64,000 nt of DNA from Streptomyces sp. NRRL S-118 (lineage in GTDB: Bacteria; Actinomycetota; Actinomycetes; Streptomycetales; Streptomycetaceae). Position numbers and translations under genes: made by a program. The stretch is from contig NZ_JOBL01000099.1 of NCBI RefSeq assembly GCF_000716335.1, positions 1 through 64,000 of the forward strand, read 5' to 3'. The notes beneath the pieces were generated by a model. It was not told where the DNA came from. It searched no databases and saw only the letters and a list, made by a program, of their open reading frames with translations. Below are positions 24,541 through 33,633 of the stretch, in pieces (position 1 is the first letter of the stretch; each line of letters begins with the position of its first letter).

Positions 24541-25296
24541 ATGAAGGACGCCTTCGGCAGCCCGCAGTCCCTCCTCGTCCTGGGCGGCACGTCCGCCATC
24601 GGGCTGGCCACCGCCCGCCGCCTGATCGCCCGCCGCACCCGTACGGTGTGGCTCGCCGGGCGCCCCTCGCCCGCCCTGGACGCGGCCGCCGCGTCCCTGC
24701 GGGAGCTCGGCGCCGACGCCCGCACCGTGGCGTTCGACGCGCTCGACACCGCCGCGCACGAGGAGGTCCTCGGCAAGGTGTTCGCCGAGGGCGACCTCGA
24801 CATGGTGCTGCTGGCGTTCGGCGTGCTGGGCGACCAGGTCCACGACGAAGCCACCCCGCCCGCCGCCGTCCAGGTCGCCCGGACGAACTACACCGGGGCC
24901 GTCTCGGCGGGCCTGACCTGCGCGAACGCACTGCGCGCGCAGGGCCACGGCTCCCTGGTGGTGCTGTCCTCCGTGGCCGCCGAGCGGGCCCGTCGCGCCA
25001 ATTTCGTGTATGGCTCCAGCAAGGCCGGGCTCGACGCCTTCGCCCAGGGCCTGGGTGACGCCCTGCACGGCACGGGCGTGCACGTCATGGTGGTCAGGCC
25101 CGGCTTCGTCCGGACGAGGATGACGGCGGGACGCGAGGAGCCTCCGCTCGCCACGACCCCCGAGGCCGTGGCGCACGCGATCGAGCACGGCCTGCGGCGC
25201 CGGTCGGAGACCATCTGGGTGCCGGGCGCCCTGCGTCCGGTGATGTCCGTCCTGCGGCACCTGCCGCGCCCGCTGTTCCGCCGCCTGCCGCTGTGA
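24541..25296 (+). CDS. dprE2: DprE2-like short-chain reductase (decaprenylphosphoryl-2-keto-ribose reductase)
   Basis: Reduces the keto intermediate to decaprenyl-phosphoryl-arabinose. It is a short-chain dehydrogenase fold with the nucleotide motif VLGGTSAIGLATARRL, a VLLAFGVLGDQ segment in place of the usual NNAG, the catalytic Ser in VVLSSVAAERARRANFVYGSSKAG with YxxxK, and a hydrophobic C terminus. TAGGAG precedes the ATG, which is 12 bases after the DprE1 stop. The pairing with DprE1 is the main support for the specific role. Confidence 0.88.
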   Translation: MKDAFGSPQSLLVLGGTSAIGLATARRLIARRTRTVWLAGRPSPALDAAAASLRELGADARTVAFDALDTAAHEEVLGKVFAEGDLDMVLLAFGVLGDQVHDEATPPAAVQVARTNYTGAVSAGLTCANALRAQGHGSLVVLSSVAAERARRANFVYGSSKAGLDAFAQGLGDALHGTGVHVMVVRPGFVRTRMTAGREEPPLATTPEAVAHAIEHGLRRRSETIWVPGALRPVMSVLRHLPRPLFRRLPL

Positions 25297-25334
25297 CGCC
25301 CCGCGGCGCGGCGGGCCCGTGCGCGCCCGGCGGC

Positions 25335-25925
25335 CTACGTGCGCGTGGCGGCCGGCTCGTCCACCGGTGAGCCCTGCGCGGGCACCCCCTTGGACGTCCG
25401 GCCGGCGCCGAACTCGTACTCGTACAGCTCGCGCCACACACCGTCCGAGCCCTGCTCGTAGAGCGCGAAGGAGCCGACCGTCCACGCCGCCTCGAAGCCG
25501 GCGAGTTCCTCGTACGCCCGGTCCATCGCCTCGTCGGGGATGCCGTGCGCCACCGTCACGTGCGGGTGGTACGGGAAGGCCAGCTCGCGCGCCAATGGAC
25601 CGGAGGCGTCACGGACCTGCCGCTGCAGCCAGGAGCACGCCGACGCACCCTCCACGACCTGGACGAACACGACCGGCGACAGCGGCCGGAACGTGCCCGT
25701 GCCGCTCAGCCGCATCGGGAACGAGCGGCCGGCCGCCGCGACGGCCGCCAGGTGCGCGCGGACCGCGGGCAGCCGCCCCGCGTCGACCACGGTCGGCGGC
25801 AGGAGGGTGACGTGCGTGGGGATGCCGTGCGCGGCGGGATCCCCGAAGCCCGCGCGCCGCTCCTGGAGCAGGCTGCCGTAGGGCTCCGGGACCGCGATCG
25901 AAACGCCGAGCGTTACGGTCCCCAC
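25335..25925 (-). CDS. 2'-5' RNA ligase family protein (2H phosphoesterase superfamily)
   Basis: Two HxT motifs are visible, GIPTHVTLLPPT and YHPHVTVAHG, spaced as in 2H phosphoesterases that act on cyclic phosphates or 2'-5' linkages. The GTG at 25925 with GGAG upstream is the best start, giving 196 residues; an open ATG lies farther upstream at 26021. Convergent with dprE2. The substrate is unknown. Confidence 0.82.
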   Translation of the reverse strand: MGTVTLGVSIAVPEPYGSLLQERRAGFGDPAAHGIPTHVTLLPPTVVDAGRLPAVRAHLAAVAAAGRSFPMRLSGTGTFRPLSPVVFVQVVEGASACSWLQRQVRDASGPLARELAFPYHPHVTVAHGIPDEAMDRAYEELAGFEAAWTVGSFALYEQGSDGVWRELYEYEFGAGRTSKGVPAQGSPVDEPAATRT

Positions 25926-26039
25926 GTCGTTCTCCGTTCTCCTCGGTACGGTCGTCCGTCCGGTCGGTGCCGTCGCGGCGCGACCGGTGCGCCGCCAGTG
26001 TGGCGGGTGCACCCGCCCCATGACCAGAGTGGTCCGGAC

Positions 26040-27491
<1,452 letters not shown>

Positions 27492-27510
27492 TCACCCTGC
27501 GCCCGAAGTC

Positions 27511-27545
27511 CCCGTGCCGGGCCTCGCCGGGGAGGCCGGCACGGG
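27511..27545. terminator. Strong hairpin between the sigma remnant and the 49-bp repeats
   Basis: CCCGTGCCGGGCCT (27511-27524) pairs with AGGCCGGCACGGG (27533-27545), leaving one bulged G. It lies downstream of both glyA (minus strand) and the sigma remnant (plus strand), a good place for a terminator. Confidence 0.55.
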
Positions 27546-27562
27546 AGTCCCGGCATGGGTGC

Positions 27563-27783
27563 GGCTGGACCGGGAGGCCGCCGGGCCCCGCCCGGGAGCC
27601 CGCCGCCGGGGTGGCTAGACCGGGAGGCCGGGGGCCCCGCCCGGGAGCCCGCCGCCGGGGTGGCTAGACCGGGAGGCCGGGGGCCCCGCCCGGGAGCCCG
27701 CCGCCGGGGTGGCTAGACCGGGAGGCCGGGGGCCCCGCCCGGGAGCCCGCCGCCGGGGTGGCTAGACCGGGAGGCCGGGGGCC
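27563..27783. repeat. 49-bp tandem repeat, about 4.5 copies, at the end of glyA
   Basis: Units begin GGCTAGACCGGGAGGCCGGG at 27613, 27662, 27711 and 27760, exactly 49 bp apart. A diverged 50-bp unit starts at 27563 and the last unit is partial, ending in glyA. Read on the minus strand, each unit begins like the last codons of glyA (Pro-Gly-Leu-Pro-Val-stop), so the array appears to be copies of the glyA 3' end plus its downstream flank. Confidence 0.9.
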
Positions 27784-29039
27784 GGGTGGGCGGCCATCAG
27801 GTCGGCGACCTCGGCGCGGATCTTGGCCAGGGTGTCCTCGTCGCCCGTGCGCGCCGCGGTGACGCCCCGGTCGATCCACTCGGCGACGGCCGCCATGTGG
27901 TCCGTGCCGAGGCCGCGCGAGGTCAGGGAGGGGGTGCCGATGCGGATGCCGGAGGGGTCGAAGGGCTTGCGCGGGTCGTACGGGACGGTGTTGTAGTTGA
28001 CGACGATCCCGGCCCGGTCGAGGGCCTTCGCGGCGACCTTGCCCGGGACGTCCTTCGGGGTGAGGTCCATCAGGATCAGGTGGTTGTCCGTCCCGCCGGA
28101 CACGAGGTCGAAGCCGCGGGCGAGCAGCTCGGCGGCGAGGGCCCTGGCGTTGGCGACGACCGCGTGGGCGTAGTCGCGGAAGGCCGGCTGGGCGGCCTCG
28201 TGGAGGGCGACGGCGATGGCGGCCGTCGTCTGGTTGTGGGGACCGCCCTGGAGGCCCGGGAAGACCGCCTTGTCGATGGCCTTGGCGTGCTCCTCGCGCG
28301 ACATCAGCATCGCGCCCCGCGGCCCGCGCAGCGTCTTGTGCGTGGTCGTGGAGACCACGTCCACGTGCGGTACGGGTGAGGGGTGGGCGCCGCCGGCGAC
28401 GAGCCCCGCGATGTGCGCGATGTCGGCGACCAGCACGGAGCCGGCCTCCCGGGCGATCTCCGCGAAGGCGGCGAAGTCGATGGTCCGCGGCAGGGCGGTG
28501 CCACCACAGAAGATGATCTTCGGCCGCTCCCTGAGGGCGAGGTCGCGGACCTGGTCGAAGTCGATGAGGCCCGTGTCCTGGCGTACGCCGTACTGGACGC
28601 CGCGGAACCACGTGCCGGTGGCGGAGACGCCCCAGCCGTGGGTGAGGTGACCGCCCATCGGGAGGGCCATGCCCATCACGGTGTCACCGGGCTCGGCGAA
28701 GGCCAGGTAGACGGCGAGGTTCGCCGGGGAACCGGAGTACGGCTGCACATTGGCGTGGTCGGCGCCGAACAGGGCCCTGGCCCGGCCGGTGGCGAGCAGC
28801 TCGACCCGGTCGATGTTCTGCTGGCCCTCGTAGTAGCGGCGCCCGGCGTAGCCCTCGCTGTACTTGTTCTGCAGGACGGTGCCGGAGGCTTCCAGCACGG
28901 CGCCGGAGACGTAGTTCTCGCTGGGGATCAGGCGCAGGGTCTCGGCCTGCAGCCGCTCCTCGGCACCGACGAGCGCGGCGAGTTCGGGATCGGCCGCGGA
29001 GAGGGCCGGGTGGTGCTGGGGAAGGGAAAGGTCGGTCAT
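27762..29039 (-). CDS. glyA: Serine hydroxymethyltransferase
   Basis: PLP enzyme converting serine and tetrahydrofolate to glycine and methylene-tetrahydrofolate. 425 residues. Motifs: LIPSENYVSGAVLEASGT, NKYSEGYAGRRYYEGQQNID, the PLP-lysine motif VVSTTTHKTLRGPRGAM, and the substrate loop LQGGPHNQTTAAIA. GGAGG lies upstream of the ATG at 29039. It sits behind a ZTP riboswitch-like leader, linking it to folate and purine status. The 3' end is the source of the tandem repeat. Confidence 0.97.
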   Translation of the reverse strand: MTDLSLPQHHPALSAADPELAALVGAEERLQAETLRLIPSENYVSGAVLEASGTVLQNKYSEGYAGRRYYEGQQNIDRVELLATGRARALFGADHANVQPYSGSPANLAVYLAFAEPGDTVMGMALPMGGHLTHGWGVSATGTWFRGVQYGVRQDTGLIDFDQVRDLALRERPKIIFCGGTALPRTIDFAAFAEIAREAGSVLVADIAHIAGLVAGGAHPSPVPHVDVVSTTTHKTLRGPRGAMLMSREEHAKAIDKAVFPGLQGGPHNQTTAAIAVALHEAAQPAFRDYAHAVVANARALAAELLARGFDLVSGGTDNHLILMDLTPKDVPGKVAAKALDRAGIVVNYNTVPYDPRKPFDPSGIRIGTPSLTSRGLGTDHMAAVAEWIDRGVTAARTGDEDTLAKIRAEVADLMAAHPAPGLPV

Positions 29040-29079
29040 GGCGTCCTCCAGGGGGGCCGGCAGCAGTCACGATCGACGA

Positions 29080-29170
29080 GGTCCCCAGGCGGGCGGCACC
29101 TCGCGCGGTCTGCCGCGCACGGCTCCCCCGGGGTCGCTTCCCCGTACGCCAGTCGCCGTGCGTAGGGCCA
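29080..29170 (-). ncRNA. ZTP (pfl) riboswitch upstream of glyA
   Basis: Read on the minus strand, the glyA leader has the conserved pfl pieces in order. GCGACTGGCG lies at about 29147-29156, then CCGGGGGAGCCGTG at about 29118-29132, and after a variable hairpin CCGCCTGGGGAC at 29081-29092. These match the consensus I know for the ZTP/ZMP riboswitch, whose known targets include glyA, folD and purH in actinobacteria. A TAAGGT -10-like box (29170-29175) would start the transcript at the aptamer. The switch would raise glyA expression when AICAR phosphates accumulate from low formyl-folate. Confidence 0.82.
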
Positions 29171-29272
29171 CCTTAACGGTCGGGTCGATCGAAGGTTTCC
29201 CCGTCCGCATGGCGAGCGACGATAGATACGGGTGCACCCCCGGCCCACGGCCGCAGGACGAACGGAGACCCC

Positions 29273-30490
29273 GTGTCGAGAACGCAAGAGGCGATCGCTT
29301 CCGCGGAAGCGCGCAGTGCGCACAACTACCACCCGTTGCCCGTCGTCGTCGCCACCGCGGAGGGCGCGTGGATGACGGATGTCGAGGGGCGCCGCTACCT
29401 CGACATGCTCGCCGGATACTCCGCGCTCAATTTCGGGCACGGCAACCGGCGGCTGATCGAGGCCGCCAAGGCCCAGCTGGAGCGGGTGACGCTGACCTCC
29501 CGCGCCTTCTACCACGACCGGTTCGCGGACTTCTGCGCGCAGCTGGCCGACCTGTGCGGCATGGAGATGGTGCTGCCGATGAACACGGGCGCGGAGGCGG
29601 TGGAGACCGCCGTGAAGACCGCCCGCAAGTGGGGCTACCGCGTCAAGGGCGTCCCGGACGGCATGGCGAAGATCGTCGTGGCGGCGGACAACTTCCACGG
29701 CCGGACGACCACGATCGTCAGCTTCTCGACCGACCCGGAGGCGCGCGCCGACTACGGGCCGTACACGCCGGGCTTCGAGATCGTGCCGTACGGGGACGCG
29801 GCCGCCCTCGAGGAGGCGATGACGGAGAACACCGTGGCCGTGCTGCTGGAGCCGATCCAGGGCGAGGCCGGGGTGCTGGTGCCGCCACCGGGCTACCTCG
29901 CCCGGGTCCGGGAGCTGACCCGGGAGCGGAACGTGCTGTTCGTCGCGGACGAGATCCAGTCGGGCCTGGGCCGCACCGGGCGGACGTTCGCGTGCGAGCA
30001 CGAGGGCGTGGTGCCGGACATGTACGTGCTCGGCAAGGCGCTGGGCGGCGGTGTGGTCCCGGTGTCGGCGGTGGTGTCGAGCGAGGCGGTCCTCGGGGTG
30101 TACCGGCCGGGTGAGCACGGCTCGACGTTCGGCGGGAACCCGCTGGCCTGCGCGGTGGCGCTGGAGGTGATCGCGATGCTGCGCACCGGCGAGTACCAGC
30201 AGCGGGCGGCCGAGCTGGGCGACCACCTCCACCACGAGCTGGGGCTGCTGGCCGGCGGCGGCGCGGTGGAGGCGGTCCGCGGGCGCGGCCTGTGGGCGGG
30301 CGTCGACATCGTGCCGGCCCTGGGCACCGGCCGGCAGATCTCGGAGCGGCTGATGGAGCGCGGGGTCCTGGTGAAGGACACCCACGGGTCGACGATCCGG
30401 ATCGCCCCTCCGCTGGTGATCGGCAAGGAGGACCTGGACTGGGGGCTGGAGCAGCTGCGCGCCGTGCTGGGGGACCGCGTCAGAGGATGA
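29273..30490 (+). CDS. rocD: Ornithine aminotransferase
   Basis: PLP class III transaminase converting ornithine to glutamate semialdehyde. 405 residues. AHNYHPLPVVVATAEGAWMTDVEGRRYLDMLAGYSALNFGHGN is the typical N terminus. PLP motifs are MNTGAEAVETAVKTARKWGY, FVADEIQSGLGRTG (Asp) and YVLGKALGGGVVPVSA (the Schiff-base Lys). A GGAGA ribosome binding site is close to the GTG start. Its 3' end overlaps the convergent ATP-grasp gene by 11 bases. Confidence 0.95.
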   Translation: MSRTQEAIASAEARSAHNYHPLPVVVATAEGAWMTDVEGRRYLDMLAGYSALNFGHGNRRLIEAAKAQLERVTLTSRAFYHDRFADFCAQLADLCGMEMVLPMNTGAEAVETAVKTARKWGYRVKGVPDGMAKIVVAADNFHGRTTTIVSFSTDPEARADYGPYTPGFEIVPYGDAAALEEAMTENTVAVLLEPIQGEAGVLVPPPGYLARVRELTRERNVLFVADEIQSGLGRTGRTFACEHEGVVPDMYVLGKALGGGVVPVSAVVSSEAVLGVYRPGEHGSTFGGNPLACAVALEVIAMLRTGEYQQRAAELGDHLHHELGLLAGGGAVEAVRGRGLWAGVDIVPALGTGRQISERLMERGVLVKDTHGSTIRIAPPLVIGKEDLDWGLEQLRAVLGDRVRG

Positions 30491-31667
30491 CGTGGGGCAG
30501 GAAGCGGGCGTACTCGTCCGTGACCGGCCCCGAGGACTCGCGGATGCCGAGCCCCGCCGCCTCGCCCTCGACGACCCACGCGCCGAGCACGACGCGGTTG
30601 CCGTCGAAGTCGGGCAGCGGGGCCAGCTCCTGGTAGCAGCAGCGTTCCTCGCGCGGCGCGGGGTCCGCGCCCGGCTCGTGGAGGGTGACCCCGGCGCCCT
30701 CCCGGCCGAGGAGCGGCTTGGCGACCCAGCCGGGGCCGGAGGGGGCGGCCAGCTCGCGCGGCCCGTCCAGATAGGCCGGCAGCAGGTTCGGGTGGCCGGG
30801 GTACAGCTCCCACAGGATCGCCAGGAGTGCCTTGTTGGACAGGAGCATCTTCCAGGCGGGCTCGATCCAGCAGGTGGTGCCGGTGCCGCCGCCGTTGTCG
30901 AGGGTGTCCAGGACGTGCGGGGCGAAGGGGTCCGTGGTCAGCCACTCCCACGGGTAGAGCTTGAAGCAGCTGCGGATGAAGCGCAGCCGGTCGTCGACGA
31001 AGCGGCCGGAGAGCCGGTCCCAGCCGATCTGCTCGACCGACAGCGCCTCGGTGGCGAGTCCGGCCTGCTCCGCGGTCTCCCGCAGGTAGGCGACGGTCAT
31101 CAGGTCCTCGCCGAGCTCGTCGCCGTCGGAGTGGACGAAGTGCACCGGGCCCGGCGGCAGGAGCGCGGCCTGCCGCTCCCACGCGGCGACGAGCCGCTCG
31201 TGGAGGGAGTTCCACTGGTCGGCACCGGGGAACCGTTCCTCCATCCAGAACCACTGCGGGCTGGCGGCCTCCACCAGGGAGGTGGGCGTGTCGGCGTTGT
31301 ACTCCAGCATCCTGGCCGGGCCCGTACCGTCGTAGCGCAGGTCGAAGCGCCCGTAGACGGAGGGCAGTTCGGCGCGGCGGCGCCACGACTCGGCCACCAG
31401 TCCGGCGAGGCGGGGGTCGGTGATGCCGAGGTCGGCGAACCGGTCCCGTTCCACGATGTGGGCGGCCGCCGCGAGGCACATGGCGTGCAGTTCCTCGACG
31501 ACCTCCTCCAGCGCCTCCACCTCGGGCAGCGAGAAGACGTAGTAGGCGCTCTCGTCCCAGTAGGGGCGCAAGGAGCCGTCGGGGTACCGGGTGAGGGGGT
31601 AGACGAGCCCCTGCTCCTCCACGGTCCGCTGCCATCCGGGGCGCGGCTCGATGGTGTGACGCTTCAT
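30480..31667 (-). CDS. Glutathionylspermidine synthase-like ATP-grasp protein (YgiC/YjfC type)
   Basis: About 395 residues, beginning MKRHTIEPRPGWQRTVEEQGLVY. The family segments are YWDESAYYVFSLPEVEALE, GRFDLRYDGTGPARMLEYNADTPTSLVEAA, the Trp-rich WFWMEERFPG, LYPWEWLTTDPFAPHV and the ATP-grasp VAKPLLGREGAGV. This is the C-terminal synthetase half of bifunctional Gsp synthetase/amidase, found alone in YgiC-like proteins. The true substrate is not known; glutathionylspermidine is unlikely in a mycothiol-using actinobacterium. The gene for a small RGGFG-containing lipoprotein lies just upstream on the same strand. Confidence 0.88.
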   Translation of the reverse strand: MKRHTIEPRPGWQRTVEEQGLVYPLTRYPDGSLRPYWDESAYYVFSLPEVEALEEVVEELHAMCLAAAAHIVERDRFADLGITDPRLAGLVAESWRRRAELPSVYGRFDLRYDGTGPARMLEYNADTPTSLVEAASPQWFWMEERFPGADQWNSLHERLVAAWERQAALLPPGPVHFVHSDGDELGEDLMTVAYLRETAEQAGLATEALSVEQIGWDRLSGRFVDDRLRFIRSCFKLYPWEWLTTDPFAPHVLDTLDNGGGTGTTCWIEPAWKMLLSNKALLAILWELYPGHPNLLPAYLDGPRELAAPSGPGWVAKPLLGREGAGVTLHEPGADPAPREERCCYQELAPLPDFDGNRVVLGAWVVEGEAAGLGIRESSGPVTDEYARFLPHVIL

Positions 31668-31686
31668 GGCCGTTCCGCCGCCCGGC

Positions 31687-31971
31687 TCAGCCGCCGCCGG
31701 AGCCGGAGCAGCCGAAGCCGCCGCGCTCGACGGCCGACTTGTCGAAGCTGCCGCCGGAGACCTTGCCGTCGCTGACGCTGCCGCCGTAGTAGTACTGGCC
31801 GCGGGCGGTGCCGCTGCTCCCGCTGCCGCTGTCGCACTCGTAGCTGGGGAGCTTGTCGCGCGTGACCGGGTCGACGCAGCGCTTGTCCGGCTCCGAGCCG
31901 CAGGACGTGATCGTCGCCGCGAGCACCCCCATGCCGCCGAGCACGACCGTGCTCGACCTCAGCCTGCGCAT
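31687..31971 (-). CDS. Small lipoprotein with C-terminal RGGFG motif, YgiB-like partner of the ATP-grasp protein
   Basis: 94 residues from the ATG at 31971, preceded by GGAAGGTGG. A lipoprotein signal ends in ATITSC. The mature part is short and Gly/Ser-rich, with two extra Cys (RCVDPVT and YECDSGS) and the C terminus AVERGGFGCSGSGGG. E. coli YgiB (DUF1190), encoded next to YgiC, also carries an RGGFG near its C terminus as I remember it. It ends 19 bases before the ATP-grasp gene, in operon order, which suggests the two act together. Confidence 0.78.
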   Translation of the reverse strand: MRRLRSSTVVLGGMGVLAATITSCGSEPDKRCVDPVTRDKLPSYECDSGSGSSGTARGQYYYGGSVSDGKVSGGSFDKSAVERGGFGCSGSGGG

Positions 31972-32104
31972 CCGCCCACCTTCCGTCGCTCTCCCGGTCC
32001 CTCGCGGACCACGGACCGCACAGACTAAAGGGCCGCCCGGGCCGGTGGTGAGGCCGGTCCGCCAACCCGCCCCCGCCACTGCCGCTTTGCGCCCCTTCGG
32101 GCCA

Positions 32105-33586
32105 CTATGGAAGGACGCGGCACAGGGCGTCCAGCGCGCCCGCCCAGGCGCTGTCGGTCGGCGTCCCGTAGCCGACGACGAGCCCGTCGTGCCCGCGCGC
32201 GGCGTCCGGGTGGCGGAAGCGGTCCAGGCCCTGGAGGGCGAGGCCCTGCCAGGCGGCGGCCTGGATGACCGACTGCTCGGTGCCGGGCGGGAGTTCGAGC
32301 ACGGCGTGCAGCCCGGCGGCGATGCCGCTGACCCGGATGTGCGGGGCCCGCTCGGCGAGCGCCGCCACGAGCTGGTCGCGCCGTCTGCGGTACCGCAGCC
32401 GCATGCCGCGGACGTGACGGTCGTACGCCCCCGAGGCGATGAACTCGGCGAGCGTGAGCTGGTCCAGGGCGCTGGAGACCCAGTCGGTGTCGCCCTTGGC
32501 GGCCAGTACCTCCCCCACCAGGGACTCGGGCAGCACCATCCACGCCAGGCGCAGACCGGGGGTGAGGGACTTGCTCGCCGTCCCGAGGTGGACCACGCGG
32601 TCCGGGTCGAGGCCCTGCAGCGCCCCCACCGGCTGCCGGTCGTAGCGGAACTCGCCGTCGTAGTCGTCCTCCAGGATCAGTCCGCCCGTGCGCCGCGCCC
32701 AGTCGACGGCGGCGGCGCGCCGCTCGGGAGGCAGCGCGCCGCCCAGCGGGAACTGGTGGGCGGGCGTGATCAGCACGGCGCCTTCACGGTCGAGCGCGGC
32801 GGTGCGGGTGCCCTGGTCGTCCAGGGGCAGCGCGGGGGTGCGCAGCCCCGCTTCGAGGAGCAGGTTCCAGTGGACGTCGAGGCCGTACGACTCGACGGCG
32901 ACGTCCCGGACGCGGCGGGCCCGCAGCACCTTGCCCAGCAGCATCAGCCCGTGCACGAAGCCGGAGCAGACCACGATCCGGCCGGGGTCGGCGTGGACGC
33001 CGCGCGCCCGGGCGAGGTAGTCGGCGAGGACCGTGCGCAGTTCGACGCGGCCGCGCGGGTCGCCGTACCCGAACGCCTCGTGCGGGGCGGCCGTCAGCGC
33101 CCGGCGGGCCGCCTTGAGCCACTCGCCGCGGGGGAACGAACCGAGATCGGGGGTGCCGGGGTGCAGGCTGTGCGTGGGGGTGACGGGCCGCCGCGGGCGC
33201 GCGGCCGGGAGGGCGGCGCCCGCGCGGGCGGGGCTCGCGCCGCGGGCCGCGGAGCCGACGCGGGCCGGGGCGGCGGCGCGGGCCGGGGGCACCCCGGGCG
33301 GTGCGGGCGGCCTGCGCGGCACCGCCCGGCGGGCGACGCGCGTGCCGGAGCCCTGGCGGGCCGTCAGCCAGCCCTCGGCGACGAGCTCCGCGTACGCATC
33401 GGCGACGGTGTTGCGCGCGATGCCCAGGTCGGCGGCGAGCGAACGGGACGAGGGCAGCCGTGCGCCGGGGGCGAGCCGCCCCGTGCGCACGGCCTCGCGC
33501 AGCGCCTCCATGAGACCGGCGCGCAGCCGGGGGCCGCGGATCTCCAGATGCAGGTCCGTGCCGGAAGTGGCCCACGAATCCGTCAT
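32105..33586 (-). CDS. MocR-family regulator (GntR helix-turn-helix fused to aminotransferase-like domain)
   Basis: 493 residues. An N-terminal winged helix (ALREAVRTGRLAPGARLPSSRSLAADLGIARNTVADAYAELVAEGWLTARQGSGTRV) is followed by an Ala/Pro/Arg-rich linker and then an aminotransferase class I-like domain. That domain contains ILEDDYDGEFRYDRQPVGAL, and VVHLGTASKSLTPGLRLAWMV with the PLP lysine. MocR proteins usually bind PLP and regulate the adjacent divergent gene, here the AhpD-like gene. The ATG at 33586 follows a TATGGT -10 box by 8 bases. Confidence 0.92.
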   Translation of the reverse strand: MTDSWATSGTDLHLEIRGPRLRAGLMEALREAVRTGRLAPGARLPSSRSLAADLGIARNTVADAYAELVAEGWLTARQGSGTRVARRAVPRRPPAPPGVPPARAAAPARVGSAARGASPARAGAALPAARPRRPVTPTHSLHPGTPDLGSFPRGEWLKAARRALTAAPHEAFGYGDPRGRVELRTVLADYLARARGVHADPGRIVVCSGFVHGLMLLGKVLRARRVRDVAVESYGLDVHWNLLLEAGLRTPALPLDDQGTRTAALDREGAVLITPAHQFPLGGALPPERRAAAVDWARRTGGLILEDDYDGEFRYDRQPVGALQGLDPDRVVHLGTASKSLTPGLRLAWMVLPESLVGEVLAAKGDTDWVSSALDQLTLAEFIASGAYDRHVRGMRLRYRRRRDQLVAALAERAPHIRVSGIAAGLHAVLELPPGTEQSVIQAAAWQGLALQGLDRFRHPDAARGHDGLVVGYGTPTDSAWAGALDALCRVLP

Positions 33587-33633
33587 GGAAATGGACCATA
33601 CCCCTGCGCCACCCGCCCCGTACGGTCGACGTC
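33587..33633. promoter_or_regulatory. Overlapping divergent promoters of the MocR and AhpD-like genes
   Basis: A 47-bp gap holds a minus-strand -10 box TATGGT (33595-33600) and a plus-strand -10 box TACGGT (33621-33626), each 7-8 bases from its start codon. Both mRNAs would be leaderless, and each -35 region would overlap the opposite -10. A regulator bound here would affect both genes. Confidence 0.6.

Noticed and set aside
27664..28611. Alternative minus-strand frame through the 49-bp repeats ending in PGLPV
   Set aside because: It shares the tail encoded by the repeats but is out of frame with the PLP-binding glyA sequence.
29893..31635. 580-codon frame antisense to rocD and out of frame with the ATP-grasp gene
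   Set aside because: Arg/Ala/Gly-rich translation with no motif; overlaps two well-supported genes.
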